A stretch of 64,000 nt of DNA from Cyanophora paradoxa (lineage: Eukaryota; Glaucocystophyceae; Cyanophorales; Cyanophoraceae), in the NCBI GenBank assembly GCA_004431415.1, contig QPMI01000224.1, forward strand, positions 87,403-151,402. The letters run 5' to 3'. Below are positions 45,601 to 57,700 of this stretch, piece by piece (position 1 is the stretch's first letter; each line of letters begins with the position of its first letter). The notes below the pieces were generated by a model, which saw nothing but the letters and a program-made list of their open reading frames with translations, did not search any database and was not told where the DNA came from. The position numbers and the translations under genes were made by a program.

Positions 45601-48600
45601 GCGGAGTACTTCATGGCGACGCGGAACGACTACGCGACGCTGCGGGCGCAGCTGGAGAGCGAGCGGCTGCAGGACGAGCACGGGGCGCGCGAGTACCGGC
45701 ACCTGCCCGAGGCGGAGAAGAAGGAGCTGCTGCTGAAGCGCGTCAAGACCTTCTCCCGCACCGCCTACAAGAAGATCCACGAGGAGGTCCTCGAGAAGCG
45801 CACCGCCACCGTGCGCGCCGCCCCGCGCCCCGCCCCGGCCCCCGCCCCGGCGGCCCCGCGACGGGGCGGGCAGATCTGCATGCGGGAGAACCCGTTCTAC
45901 ATCAACACGGTGCGGGCCTTCACGGTGCGCCGCTACGAGTACAAGGGCCTCCACAAGCAGTGGAAGAAGAAGCTCGACGAGGCCGTCAAGTCCGGCGTGC
46001 GCGCCCCGCTTCCGCGCGGCGCCCTCGGGGGCCGAGCGGGGGCGGGGGCGCAGAGCGCGGCGAAGACGCAGGAGGGGGCGGCGATGGTGGTCCTCTACGA
46101 CTCGCTGCAGCTGGCGCACAAGTGCATCCTCAACTCGTTCTACGGCTACGTGATGCGCAAGGCCGCCCGCTGGTACTCCATGGAGATGGCCGGCGTCGTC
46201 TGCCACACCGGCGTCCAGATCATCACCCTCGCCCGCCGCCTCGTCGAGCAAGTCGGCCGCGTCCGCCCCGCCCCGCCCCTCCCCCTCCCCCCGCCCGCGC
46301 CCCACGCGGCAGCAGCCCCTCGAGCTCGACACGGACGGCATCTGGTGCATGCTGCCGGGCTCCTTCCCCGAGAACTTCGAGCTCGTCACGGTGCACCCGG
46401 CCCGGCTCCGCCCGGCCCCGCCCCGTTTGCACGTCTCAGCGGCCGACTCGGCGCCGCGCAGAACAACCCGAAGAAGGCAAAAGTGACGGTCTCGTACCCC
46501 TGCGCGATGCTCAATGCGGACGTGCAGGCCAACTTCACGAACCACCAGTACCAGGTGCGCCCCCCCCCCCCCCTTCCCCCCCCCCCCCCTCCGCCGCCTC
46601 CTCCTCCCGGCGGGGCGGGGCCTGAGGGGTGGGCAGGACCTGGCGGACGCGCGGACGATGCGGTACGACCGGCGCTCGGAGTGCACGATCCTCTTCGAGG
46701 TGGACGGGCCGTACAAGGCGATGGTCCTCCCCGCCTCCAAGGAGGAGGGCAAGGTCATCAAGAAGCGCTACGCCGTCTTCAACCCGAACGGCTCCCTCGC
46801 CGAGCTCAAGGGCTTCGAGATGAAGCGCCGCGGCGAGCTCAAGCTCATCAAGCGCTTTCAGCAGGAGGCCCGCCCCGCGCCGCGCCCCCGCCGCCGCCCG
46901 CCCTGACCCCGCGGCAGGTCTTCGAGCGGTTCCTGGCGGGGAAGACGCTGGCGGAGTGCTACGGGGCGGTGGGCGAGGTGGCGAACACGTGGCTGGACAT
47001 CCTGGAGACGGAGGGGCGGGACTACGAGGACACGGAGGAGCTGCTCGAGCTCCTCTCCGAGTCCTCCACCATGAGCCGCTCCCTCGAGGACTACGGCCAG
47101 CAGAAGAGCTCCCCCATCACCACCGCCCGCCGCCTCGTCCGCGCCCCCGCCCGCCGCCGCCCCCGGCCCCGCGCCCCTCACGCCTCGCCCCGCAGGCCGA
47201 GTTCCTGGGCGCCTCGATGGTGAAGGACAAGGGCCTGAACTGTACGTACGTCATCTCGCGGCTCCCGCAGGGGGCGCCGGTCACGGAGCGGGCCGTCCCG
47301 ATCGCCATCTTCTCGGCGGAGGAGGCGGTGATGAAGCGGCACCTGCGCGCCTGGCTCAAGGACAGCTCGCTGGAGGACTTCGACCCCCGCTCCATCCTCG
47401 ACTGGGGCTACTACACCGAGCGCCTCGGCGGGGCCATCCAGAAGATCATCACCATCCCCGCTGCCATGCAGCACATCGAGAACCCCGTGCCCCGCGTGCC
47501 CCATCCCCCCTGGCTCAAGAAGCGCCTCCGGGAGAAGGACGACACCTTCCGCCAGGTGCGCCCGCCGCCCCGCCCCCGCGCCTGGCGCTGCGAAGCGAGC
47601 GGGGCGGGCGGCAGACGCGCATCAGCGAGATGTTCGGGAAGGTGGAGCGCAAGGCGGAGCCGGCGGTGGGCGACATGGAGGACTTCGGAGCCGCCACGCC
47701 AGCCCGCGCCGCCGGCGCCCGCGTCACGAAGCGCGTCCGCCGCGCCCCCGGCGACGACGCCGACGAGGGGATGCCGGACGCGCCGCCGGCGGAGGAGGCC
47801 CCGGCCGCGCCGGCGCCGGCGCCGGAGGCCGGGCCCTCGTCCCGCGCCCCGAAGCGCAAGGCGAAGGCGGCGCCGCGGCGGGAGCCGGTGCCGATCGAGG
47901 GGCCCGCCATCGACGAGGACTTCCGGGGCTGGCACACCGTGCGCCGGCCCGCCCGCGCGCTCCGCCCGCCCGCGCCCCAGCCTCGCCCGCAGGCGGCGAA
48001 GAAGCGCTGGCGGGAGATCCGGCGGGCGATGGCGCGCTGGAAGGAGGAGCAGTCCGCCGACGTGCGCTCCGCCGGGCCCCGGGCAACGGCGGCCGGCCGT
48101 GACGCGCTCGCGGCAGGTGTCGCCCGGGGGCCGGGCGGGGACGTCGGGGGGTGCGCCGGGGACGACCCTCGGGGCGCAGGCGAAGAAGCGGAGCCGGATC
48201 GACGAGTACATGCCGGCGGCGGGGAGCGTGCTGAAGGAGCACGCGTGGCACCTCCTCGAGGTCGCCACGACGGGCCTTCCCGGCGAGCTCCGCCTCTTCG
48301 CCTCCGTCGCCGGCTCCGCCTTCGCCCTCCGCCTCCGCGTGCCCCGCACCGTCTACGTCAACTGCCGCGAGCCGCGCGAGGAGGCCGGGTGGGCGCGCGC
48401 GAGCCTCCAGCTTCCCCACGGGCGCCCCTCGCTGCACCTCTACGAGGTCAGGGTGGACGAGGAGCGCTTCCACTCGGAGCAGATGCTCGCCTCCTGGCTC
48501 TCCGACCCCGCCGTCGAGGGCGTCTACGAGTCGGGCGTCCCCGCGCAGTTCCGCGCCCTCGCCCGCCTCGGCAACCTCGCCGCCCTCCAGGCGCGGGCCG

Positions 48601-51600
48601 GGGCGACGCGCGCGCCCTCGGAGCTCTTCCGCCTCGACGAGCTCCGCTTCATCGACTCGGCGCACGCCGCGGCCCAGCGCGAGGAGTACCTGCAGGCCGC
48701 CCCGCGCACCCTCTTCATCTACCGCCGCGTCGTCCCCGCGGGGCGCATCATCGCGGCCGTCGGCAGCGACTCGGAGAACGCCTTCCTCTTCGTCGTGAAC
48801 AACGCGGAGGGCGCGCGGCAGCCGCCCCTCCGCAAGGACCTCCTCGAGGCCTGCGCCCGGCGCCCTGACGTTGGCGGATGGCGCCGCCGCCTCCCCGACG
48901 GCAGCGTCGGCGGCGGCATTGCCCCGGCCGCCCTCAAGTGGAACGCGCAGTACTTCCGCAGCGAGGGGGAGGCGCTGACGTCCCTCAACCGCGTCGTGCA
49001 GACGTTCCGCGGGTACCGCTCCAACGCGCCCCTCCTCGTCGTGCGCCCCGGCGCCCCGCCCCGCCGCGGCGCCGGCCGAGCTCCGCGCAGGCGCTGCAGG
49101 CGGACTGCAGCGTGGAGCAGATGCGGGCGGCGATGCCCGTGCTGCGGGAGCTCCCCGTCGCGGCGGCGTCGGTGCACGAGCGGGGCCACGAGGCGCTCCC
49201 CGCCCTCGACTGGCAGCGCCCCGCCGCCAAGCACGTCGTCTCCGTCTACATGTCCGGCCCTGCCGCCCGCCGCCCCGCCCCGTGCCCCCGCCTGACCCCG
49301 CGCAGGCGCATCGGGCGCTGGTACGAGGAGAGCCTCGCCCGCGCCCGCTACGCCTCCGTGCCCATCGCCAACCTGGGGGCCGACCCGGAGGCGAGCTGCC
49401 CGCGCCGCGTGCCGCGCCGCGCCGCGCCAGCCGCGACGCGAGCCGGGGCGCAGCTGCTGGTGGCGGACGTCTTCTTCGCGCGGCGGCTGGCGGCGAAGAA
49501 GCACGCGTGGTGGTGCTCGCCGTCGGGGCGCCCCGACGTCGGGCGCGGGGCCGGGGACGACGAGTTCGGGTCGCACCTCGAGGAGGCCGGCCCCGAGGTC
49601 ATTGCCGAGGGCTCCTACCGCACCGTCACCGTCGACATCGTCCGCCCGCCGCCCCGCCCCGCCCCCGCCCTCGGGCGGCCGGCGCCGAGGCCGGGGCGCA
49701 GGAGGTGCAGCACCTGGCGATGGCGTCCGTCTTCAGCGAGGCGCACCTGAGCGAGCACCTCGAGGGCGGCTCCGTCATGGACGCCCTCATCCAGGAGTCG
49801 GTCGCCGCCCAGGCCGGCACCGGGCCCAGCTCCTCCCTCCCCTTCTCCCGCGTCGTCGACGACCAGCGGGCGCGCCGCCACCCCGCCCCCGCCCCCGCCT
49901 CGCGCGAGGGCGCCGCCTGACCGGGCCGCAGGCGGCGCGGGAGGCGTTTCTGACGCTGCGGGGCCTGGTGCGGGACGTGTGGATGGACCTGTGCGAGACG
50001 CGCAACGAGCAGGCCGACTCCCTCCTCACGCACCTCTACCGCTGGCTCCGCTCCCCCCGCTCCCTCTTCTACGACCCCGCCCTCCACCGGTGCCGCCCCC
50101 GCGCCGGCCCACGCCGCGCCGCGGGGCGGGGCGCTGAGACTGCGGGGGCCAGATACGTGCAGGGGCTCGTGAAGCGCGTCTTCACGGCGCTGATCGCGGA
50201 GATGCGAAAGATCAACCCGAGCGCCACCATCGTCTACGCCTCCTTCTCGCGCGCCCGCGCCCCGCCCCGCCGCCCCGCCCCCGTGACCCCTGCCCAGGCG
50301 CATCATCGTCGAGACCGGCAAGTGGACCCTCGAGGCGGCCGACAGCGCCTCGAGCTTCCTCTGCAACGCCCTCACCCAGCGCCACCTGTTCGAGGCGCGC
50401 CGGCTGGGGGGGGGGGGGGGGGGGGGGGGGCCGCGGGGCCGCAGCGCTGAGCTGGCGCAGATGGTGCGCTTCGTGCCGACGGCCCTCTACGAGGGGCTCC
50501 TCTTCATGGACCCCGCCAACTACTCCGCCGTCGCCTTCAAGGCCCGCCCCGCCCGCGCGCCCCCGCGCCCCGCCCGCCTGAGGCCCCCGCAGCTCAAGCA
50601 CGAGAACGGCGCGCTCTACCGCGACCCCGACGGGCAGCTGCAGGAGGAGGAGAGCGACGACGAGGAGGACGAGGAGGAGGGGGAGGGAGAAGAAGGCGAC
50701 GAGGTGACGCCCCGGCCGCGCCGCCGCCGCCGGAACGTGAACTACCTGGAGGGCCGGGGTGCGCGGGGCGGGGCGGGCGGCTGGGGCGGGGCTCGGCTGA
50801 GGGGCGGGGGCAGAGGTGCGGGCGGGGTGGAACATGGCGCGCTTCCTGCCGGCGGTGGCGGAGGGGGCGTTCACGGCCTCCATCACCCGCCTCCTCGTCG
50901 CCCCGCTCCAGCGCCGCCACGCCATCCTCGAGGAGCTCGCCAGCCAGGGGCCCCTCACCGAGCCCTCCCCCTTCCACAAGCGGCGCCGGCGCGCGGCGAG
51001 CCAGACGCCCGGCGGGGCGAGCTCGCAGGGCGGGGCGGGAGCGGAGGGCCCGCTGGGCGGCAAGCAGGCGAGCGTGGCGGAGAAGGAGGCCGAGTTCGTG
51101 CGCGAGTTCGTGCGGGGCGACCTCACGCAGGCCCTCCTCTCCCAGGCCTCCTCCATCCTCAGGCGCCCCCGCCCCGCCCCCGCCCCCGCCCCCGCCCGGC
51201 CTGAGCGGGGCCCGGCAGGCGCGGGGAGGACGAGTTCCCGGCGCGGGCGGGGGCGCAGCGGGCGATGGGGAGCGCCGCGCTGGAGTTCGTGAAGGCGGTC
51301 TGCCGCGCCGTCGGCCTCGAGCGCGGCGCCGACCTCGAGGCCGACGCCCTCCGCCGCGTCCGCCCCCCGCCCCGCCCCCGCCCGCCCCACCCCGCCTGAC
51401 GCCGGCCGCCGCAGAACCTCCTCAAGGCGATCGGGGAGAAGGCGCACGGGAAGGAGGCGCGGTACGAGAGCCCGTGCGCGGCGCTCGTGGTGCCGGAGGT
51501 GGTGTGCGGGTCGTGCGGGGCGTGCCGGGACGTGGACGTGTGCCGGGAGGAGGGCCTGCAGGAGCAGCGCTGGGCGTGCCACCTCTGCGGCGCCGACCTC

Positions 51601-51996
51601 GAGCTCGGCGCCCTCGAGCTCGCCCTCGTCGACGCCCTCAACGTCCGCCCCCCGCCCGCCCCCGCCCGCGCCCCGCCCGCCCGCCCGACGCTCCGCCCGC
51701 AGCGCCGCGCCGCCTGCTACCAGCAGCAGGACCCGCGCTGCATCAAGTGCCGCCAGGCCAAGCAAGAGGCCATGCAGGACTTCTGCTCCTGCGCGGGGAC
51801 CTTCACCCTCCCCACGCCCCCCCATGTCATCGCCTCGCAGTACGCCCGCCTGCTCCGCCCATCTGCCGCCCCTGCTGACCCGCCGCAGGCTCAAGACGTT
51901 CGAGAAGCTCGGGGAGTTCCTGAACTTCGAGTACCTCAAGCAGACGGCCGGCGACCTCCTCGCCCTCTGCGCCCGCTCCAGTGTGGGCCCCGTCTA
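42699..51996 (+). CDS. POLE: DNA polymerase epsilon catalytic subunit
   Basis: About 30 exons. Start ATG at 42,699 ([11 protein letters not shown]); exon 1 is 42699-43079, exon 2 is 43132-43194. POLE is the leading-strand replicase. The N-terminus has an RGG-type glycine/arginine run (about 42,735-42,810). Exonuclease motifs: FDIETTK (about 44,070), NGDFFDWPF (about 44,397) and [10 protein letters not shown] (about 44,747). Polymerase palm: [20 protein letters not shown] (45,400), [29 protein letters not shown] (46,110) and LELDTDGIW (46,320). The [15 protein letters not shown] and [20 protein letters not shown] blocks follow. The inactive C-terminal half is present, ending with two zinc modules, [13 protein letters not shown]...CHLCG (51,510-51,595) and [14 protein letters not shown]...CSC (51,715-51,790), and a stop at 51,994-51,996. 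It is complete. One intron near 50,400 contains 25 G; intron 50542-50592 begins GC. Confidence 0.93.
50406..50430. repeat. Poly-G tract inside a POLE intron
   Basis: A run of 25 G sits in the intron between the exon ending near ...RHLFEARR and the exon beginning at about 50,461 ([12 protein letters not shown]). The run is followed by a GCGCTGAGCTGGCGCAG acceptor region. On the coding strand of the pre-mRNA it could form a G-quadruplex. Confidence 0.85.
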
Positions 51997-52358
51997 GGAC
52001 CGCCCCCGCCGCCCTCCATTGTTCGGCCCCCGGCTGGGGCCTTCCGCTCCCTCGACCCCCTCCCCGACCCAGCGCGGGCCCTCGATCTCTGTACATGTAC
52101 TTGCGGTCAATTGCCCCTGCGATTTTTTGCACCGCTTCGCTCTTTCTAGACAACGCGAACTAGGTGCGTTCTGCAGGCTGCAGACTACGCAAGAGCTAGC
52201 TGTGCACGTGGCGGTCCATGGCCGGCGCCAGGGCCCGCGGCCGGCGATCATCGGATGCGCGCGATATCGATCGCGAATTCGATGCCAAGCTAGCGCTTTA
52301 GCACTGTTCTTTTGCCCAACGGGTAGAGCCCGGGGTAGAGCCTATTTTCGAGCCAGCC
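51997..52358. other. Spacer between POLE and SOD
   Basis: No gene is supported. The POLE side is GC-rich for about 85 bp and then contains CTGTACATGTACTTG (about 52,090), a possible 3'-end signal. The SOD side has palindromic words (GCGATATCGATCGCG, GAATTC) and two copies of GGGTAGAGCC just before the SOD start. Confidence 0.4.
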
Positions 52359-53241
52359 ATGTTCGCCAACGCCCTGAAGCGTATCGCGCCGTCGGGGGTG
52401 CGCGGCATCAAGACCGCGTCTCTGCCGGACCTGCCGTACGACTATGGCGCGCTGGAGCCGATCATCAGCGGCGAAATCATGAAGGTGCACGCCTCGCCGA
52501 TGCCGCAGCCGCGACCGGCGCAGGACGGCCACATTCTAGCGTCGACGGCAGAGGAAGGCTGACAAACGCCGCCGCGGGCCGCAGGTGCACCACGACAAGC
52601 ACCATCGCGCGTACGTGACCAACTACAACGTCGCCCTCGAGAAGCACGCGGCCGCCGAGGCCAAGGGCGACACCGCGGCGATGATTGCGCTACAGCCTGC
52701 GCTGCGCTTCAACGGCGGCGGCCACGTCAACCACAGCATTTTCTGGACCAACCTCGCCCCGAAGAACGCCGGCGGAGGCGTGATGCAGCCCGGCGCTCTC
52801 TCGAAGGCGATTGAGACTGACTTCGGCGGCTTGCCGAAGTTCATCGAGAAGTTCAACGCGGCGACCGTCGCTGTCCAGGGCTCCGGGTGCGCCTTCGCCG
52901 CTTCGAGCGCGGCCCGCAACTCGCGGCCTCACGCCGCGGCGCGGCACGCAGCTGGGGCTGGCTCGGTTACGACAAAGTGAACGACAAGCTGGTCATTTCC
53001 ACGATGCCGAACCAGGACCCTCTTAGCTTGACCGGCTTCGTCCCGCTGCTCGGCATCGACGTGTGGGAGCACGCCTACTACCTTCAGGTGCGCCTCGGCC
53101 CCGCGGCGCGGGGCGGCGCGCGGCCGACCTCGCCCTCGCGCGCAGTACAAGAACATGCGGGCGGACTACCTGAAGGCGATCTGGGAGGTGGTCAACTGGA
53201 AGAACGTCGCCGAGCGCCTCGAGGCCGCCAAGAAGGCGTAG
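52359..53241 (+). CDS. SOD2: Mitochondrial-type manganese superoxide dismutase
   Basis: Four exons, 52359-52484, 52585-52886, 52952-53087 and 53146-53241, give 219 aa. It converts superoxide to peroxide and oxygen. The first about 20 residues ([20 protein letters not shown]) form a basic amphipathic leader typical of mitochondrial import, followed by [13 protein letters not shown]. Metal ligands are seen in [21 protein letters not shown] and [18 protein letters not shown]. The GSGWGWLGYD sequence and the position of Gln after TVAV favour manganese over iron. Introns are 100, 65 and 58 nt, all GT-AG. The end, [19 protein letters not shown], is standard. Confidence 0.95.
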
Positions 53242-53303
53242 CGCCGCCTAGGCCTCTGGCCGCCGGCGATCTAGAGTACTTGTATAATAATTCGAACACA
53301 CGG

Positions 53304-54103
53304 CTAATACTTGATGATGGCGCGGGCTGGGAAAACAGATTCTCCTTCGAGGCGTATCTGTGCGGCGTGAGCTCGAGGAGCTGCCCAGGCCGAGGGCGGG
53401 GGCGGGGGCTTGCATCAATAGGGGCGCAGTAGAGCGACGTGAAGGTGGCGAGGGGGAGGGTGAACTTGGAGCGCGTGAAAGCGATGACGGCGTTGGAGGA
53501 GGGCAGAAGCTCTGTGCCGCCCGCCTTCGCCGTCTCCAGCACCGCTGCCGGGCTTCCCTGCGCGAGCAGCTTGCCGAACTTGGAGACGCCCTGCACGGCG
53601 TCGAGGACGGCCTGCTGGGTCTTGAGCTGCTCCTCTCCCTGGTCGTCCCCCGCCATGCCGCCGTACGCCCGCCAGCTCCACGTCGGGTACAGCACCCGCG
53701 GCACGTTCTCGATGTTGGAGAGCACCCGTATGTCTGGCCCCGCGCGTCAGCTCGCCGGACGCGCGGCCGCGGGGCAGGCGGGGAGGCAGCCGGGCACCGG
53801 TCACGATCCGCTCCCCCTGGGGCACCGCCTCCAGGGCGGTCAGCAGCGTGCGGATCCCCCTCGAGGTGCTCTGCGGCGGCCCCGGTCGGGCAGGGCGGGC
53901 CGGAGAAGGCCACCTCCGGCGGGGCGGACCTCGACGATGCCGAGGGCGCAGTTCGGGTAAACGAGCAGGAGGCCGTGCACGGGGTCGATTTCGCGGGACA
54001 GACGCGAGAAAGAGTTGTCGTGGAAACTCGCTAGCAGCTCTCCTCTCAGCGGCACCGTTATCGCCTGCGAGTCATGCTCAGCACTCGCAGCTGAGGCATG
54101 CAA
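53304..54103 (-). CDS. BLUF-fold-like protein resembling TEX47 (start uncertain)
   Basis: Minus strand. The exon at about 53,930-54,103 reads [13 protein letters not shown] and [19 protein letters not shown]. Splicing over GT-AG introns joins it to [20 protein letters not shown] and then to [24 protein letters not shown]-starting intron near 53,350-53,405 gives a last exon [17 protein letters not shown] with a stop at 53,304-53,306. The hGLLLvYP...E and N-VPR-LYP-W motifs resemble my recollection of TEX47-type proteins, which have a BLUF-like fold, but residues needed for flavin binding cannot be recognised. No in-frame ATG is visible at the 5' end (a stop lies just upstream), so a first exon is missing, probably between 54,104 and 54,200. 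Treat the name as tentative. Confidence 0.45.
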
Positions 54104-54769
54104 AGGACTTCAACTAAGGGCTCTCGTCGTCTAGCGCCCCTGCGAAGCTCTATGAACGTAGTTTGAGCTGCAGCGCCTCGCCGTGAGCAGCGCGGGGTCA
54201 AGTCGGATGTATGCGTACTCTCGCAACGTATACGAGCCGGTGAATCATCGTGTTCTGCTGCTGCGCAGCCCGAGCGTCACTGGGAAAGCTGGAAATCGGG
54301 CCTCTCGCGGGCGCACCCCGGTCGGGCCCTGTATGCGCTTCTGCATCACGTCGAGCAGCGACTCCCGCCTGTCGTCCCCGCCCTCCATCTTCAGCGATTC
54401 TGCTGCTAAGGGGCACCAGGGAGTAGCTGCTGCTTATAGATGCTCCTGTCTCAACCCAGCACTGGAAAGTTTGAGGCTTTTGTTGTACCCCCTCTGCGTC
54501 AGCGTGACAGCGCCGCACAGCGCGGGCTCTTGCGAGCCTTGCAGCTACGGAAAATAGCTAAGCTAGACGCTCGAAGGTGTTTCGGAGCTTTTTGGGGCCT
54601 GGCGCGCCGACAGCCTTCCCGTGCGCCGCCCGCCCGCCGAGCTAAGCAGCCTGGTTGACGAAGAGAGAATTTTGAGAGCGCTGCATCTAGAGATCGCTTT
54701 CAGAGCTACGATTCCTTCCTCCGCGCTCCACCGGCTAGTTGTTCAAAAAACCGCGCCGTTGCTCAGATC
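54104..54769. other. Spacer before the large coiled-coil gene
   Basis: No complete gene is supported. It should contain the missing 5' exon of the minus-strand BLUF-like gene and the promoters of both divergent genes. ORFs here are short and overlap in several frames without family motifs. Confidence 0.4.
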
Positions 54770-57700
54770 ATGGAGAGCTGGCAGGAGCGCGTGTCGCACA
54801 GCCTCAAGACGGCTGAGCTGAACCTGGGGCGTGTCGCGAGGCCGCGCTCTGCCGCACCTCCCATCTACCCGTCGCTCTACGGCACCAGCCGCTACTCCGT
54901 GCCATCGACGCCTGTGGCGCTCGCGCCGTCGGAGGGGGCCCTCTTTACGAAGACTGCGAATGTTTCGCAACTGGATGGAGCGGAGCGGCGCAGCCTGGAC
55001 GCCGCGCGCTTCGACCAGGAGACCAAGCTCTCGCTCGTGTCGAAGCACGTCGACTCCGTGCGGGAGGAGCTCGTCGGCGAGCTGCTGCTGAAGCAGCGCC
55101 GCATCGACGAGTTGCGTGCCGAGATGGAGGGTCGCGTGGCCAGCGCGACCAAGGCCTGCGAGACGGGGCGGGCGGACCTGCGCGTGGATCTCCGCGCGGA
55201 GCTGCAGAACCTCGAGAGCCAGCGGCGGGAGGAGCTGCGAAACGCGGAGGCGCGGCTGGTCCAGAAGATCGGGACGGAGCGCGAGGGCCGCATGGAGCTG
55301 GAGCACGCGGTGGAGCACCTGCAGCAGCGGCTGGCGAAGGCGCTCGAGGAGGCGCGGCTCTCGGCGGCGGAGCTCAAGGAGCGCGCCGCGCGGGGCGAGG
55401 AGCGCCTCTCAGCCGCCGAGCGCGACATCGCCTCCGTCCGCTCCTACGCTGACGCCCGGTGAGGCGGGGCGGGGCGGCCCGGGGCGGGGCGGCCCGGGGC
55501 GGAGCGGCCGACGCTTGCGGGCGGCAGAATGCACGAGACGCTGCAGCGGGTGACCGACGCGGAGGTGCGGCGAGTGGACATGGAGCGCGACCTCGCCGCC
55601 GCCAAGGGCAGGGTGCGCCCCGCTCCGTCCGCCCGCCCCTCCCCGCGCGAGCGTCGTGCAGCTGGCGGAGCTCGGCGAGGAGCGGGAGCGGGAGGCGGCG
55701 CGGGCGCGGAGCCGCGGGGAGCAGGACTCGGCCGCCATGGGCCGCTGCGTCGAGCTCGAGACGCTCCTGCGAAAGGCGCGCGGGGCGGGGCGGGGCGGGG
55801 CTGCGGGGGGCGACGGGGCCGGGGCGGGCAGGAGCGGGACGCGCGGGAGATGCTGGAGGCGGAGGTGCAGGTGTGGAAGGCGGCGCTGCGGGACGACCGG
55901 CGGGCGGCGGAGGGCCGCTTCGGGGCGCTGGAGAAGGCGCTCGGGGAGGGTTCGGCGGCGACGGAGGGGCGCGTGCACGAGCTCTCGCGCTTCGTGGTGC
56001 GCATGGGGAACAAGGTGGTCGAGGACCTCGCCGCCATGGCCCGCAGGCAGGAGGAGCGCGAGCGCGAGGCCGAGCGCGCCCGCGACGAGAAGGCCGCGCG
56101 CCGCCGCCTCAAGCGCGCCACCGAGGAGGACGTCCGCGCCCTCCTCCGCCGCGTCGCCGCCCTCGAGGAGGCCGCCGCCGCCGCCCCCCTCGCCGCCACC
56201 CCGCCGAGGCCGCCGCCCCGCGCGCCGCCCCCGCCGGCGGCTCGGAGGCCCTCGTGCAGCGCCTCGCGGCGCGCGTGGCGGAGCAGGAGAGCGCGCTGGC
56301 GCGGCTGCAGGCCTCGGTAGCGCGCGGAGGGGCCGACCGCGAGGTCGACGACGAGGACGGGCGCCGGGAGCGGGCGGCGCACGCGGCCGAGCTCGCCCGC
56401 CTCGCCGCCGACGTCGCCGCCTGCAACGAGGTGCCCGCCGCCCCGCCGCCGCCGCCGCCGCCCGTGAGCGAGGGGTGGGGCAGCGGGCGGCGCAGGCGGC
56501 GCGCGAGGTGGCCCTCCTCCACGATGAGGTCGCCGCCGCCCGCGCGCAGGCCTCCCGGGCCGCCGCTCGCCCGGCGGCCCCGAGGTGGCCCCGGAGGACG
56601 GGGCGCTGGGGCGGCGCGTGGAGGCGATCGGCGAGGCGCTGGAGGCCTGCCAGAAGGACCTGCGGAGCCTGCGCGGGGTGGGCGCGGGGCGGGGCCCGCG
56701 GGGTGCGGGGCTGAGGGCGGGGGCAGGTGCTGGTGGCGCAGGGCGGGAGGACGGGCGGGAGCTCGCGGAGGAGGCCCTCGAGGCAGCCGGGCGCCACGAG
56801 GCGGCCCTCAAGTCCCTCCAGGCCCGCCCCGCCCCCCCCCCGCCCCCGCTGCCCCGCGCCGACCCGCCGCAGGAGGAGCTCGTCCGGCTCCGGCACAACG
56901 CGGAGCTCGCCTCGCAGGTCAAGGCCCCGCCGGGCCCGGCATGCGCGACGCCGTCGCCGGTCAGCCGCGCCCCGCCCGGCCGCCGGCGGGGGCCGGGGCG
57001 AGGGGCGGGCGCAGACATCGTGGAGAGCTGCGTGGCGGAGCGGATGGCGGGCGTGCAGGAGTGGGTCCTCGCCAAGACGGCCCACCTCGAGGAGGAGATC
57101 GCGAGCGCCTTCGGCGAGGAGCGGCGCCGCCACGCCCGCGAGGCCCTCGGTGCGGCTCCCCTCCACCAGCGCGCCACCGCCCGCCGCGGCCGCGGGGGGC
57201 CGAGGGGGCGGGGCAGACGTGGACGAGGCGCGGGAGCGGGCGGAGGAGGGCCGGCGCCTCGCCGCCACCCTCGACGCGGAGCTCACGAGCATGAAGGGCG
57301 ACATGCTCGCCCGCGCCGACGCCGCCGCCGCCGCCGCCCAGGAGGCCGCCGCCGCCGCCGCCGCCGGCCAGGCGCGCCTGCAGCAGCTCGAGGAGGAGGT
57401 CGCCGCGCTGCTCTCCTCGGGCGCCGGCGAGGGCGCCGCCGGGGCCCTGCGGGAGGAGCTGGCGGCGCTGCGGGCGGAGGTCGCGGCGCGGGCGCGGGCG
57501 GGGGAGGGCGGGAGCGGGAGGCGCGGCTGGCGGGGTGGAGCGGGCGGTGGCGGAGCTGGGGGAGGCGGTGCGGGGCTCGGGAGGAGGCGGAGGCGGCGCG
57601 GGGCGGCCTGGAGGCGGCGGCCGTGGCGCGCCTCGAGGAGGAGGTCGCCGCCCTCGCCGCCGCCCTCCGCGACCTCGAGGCCCGCCCCGCCCCCGCCCCG

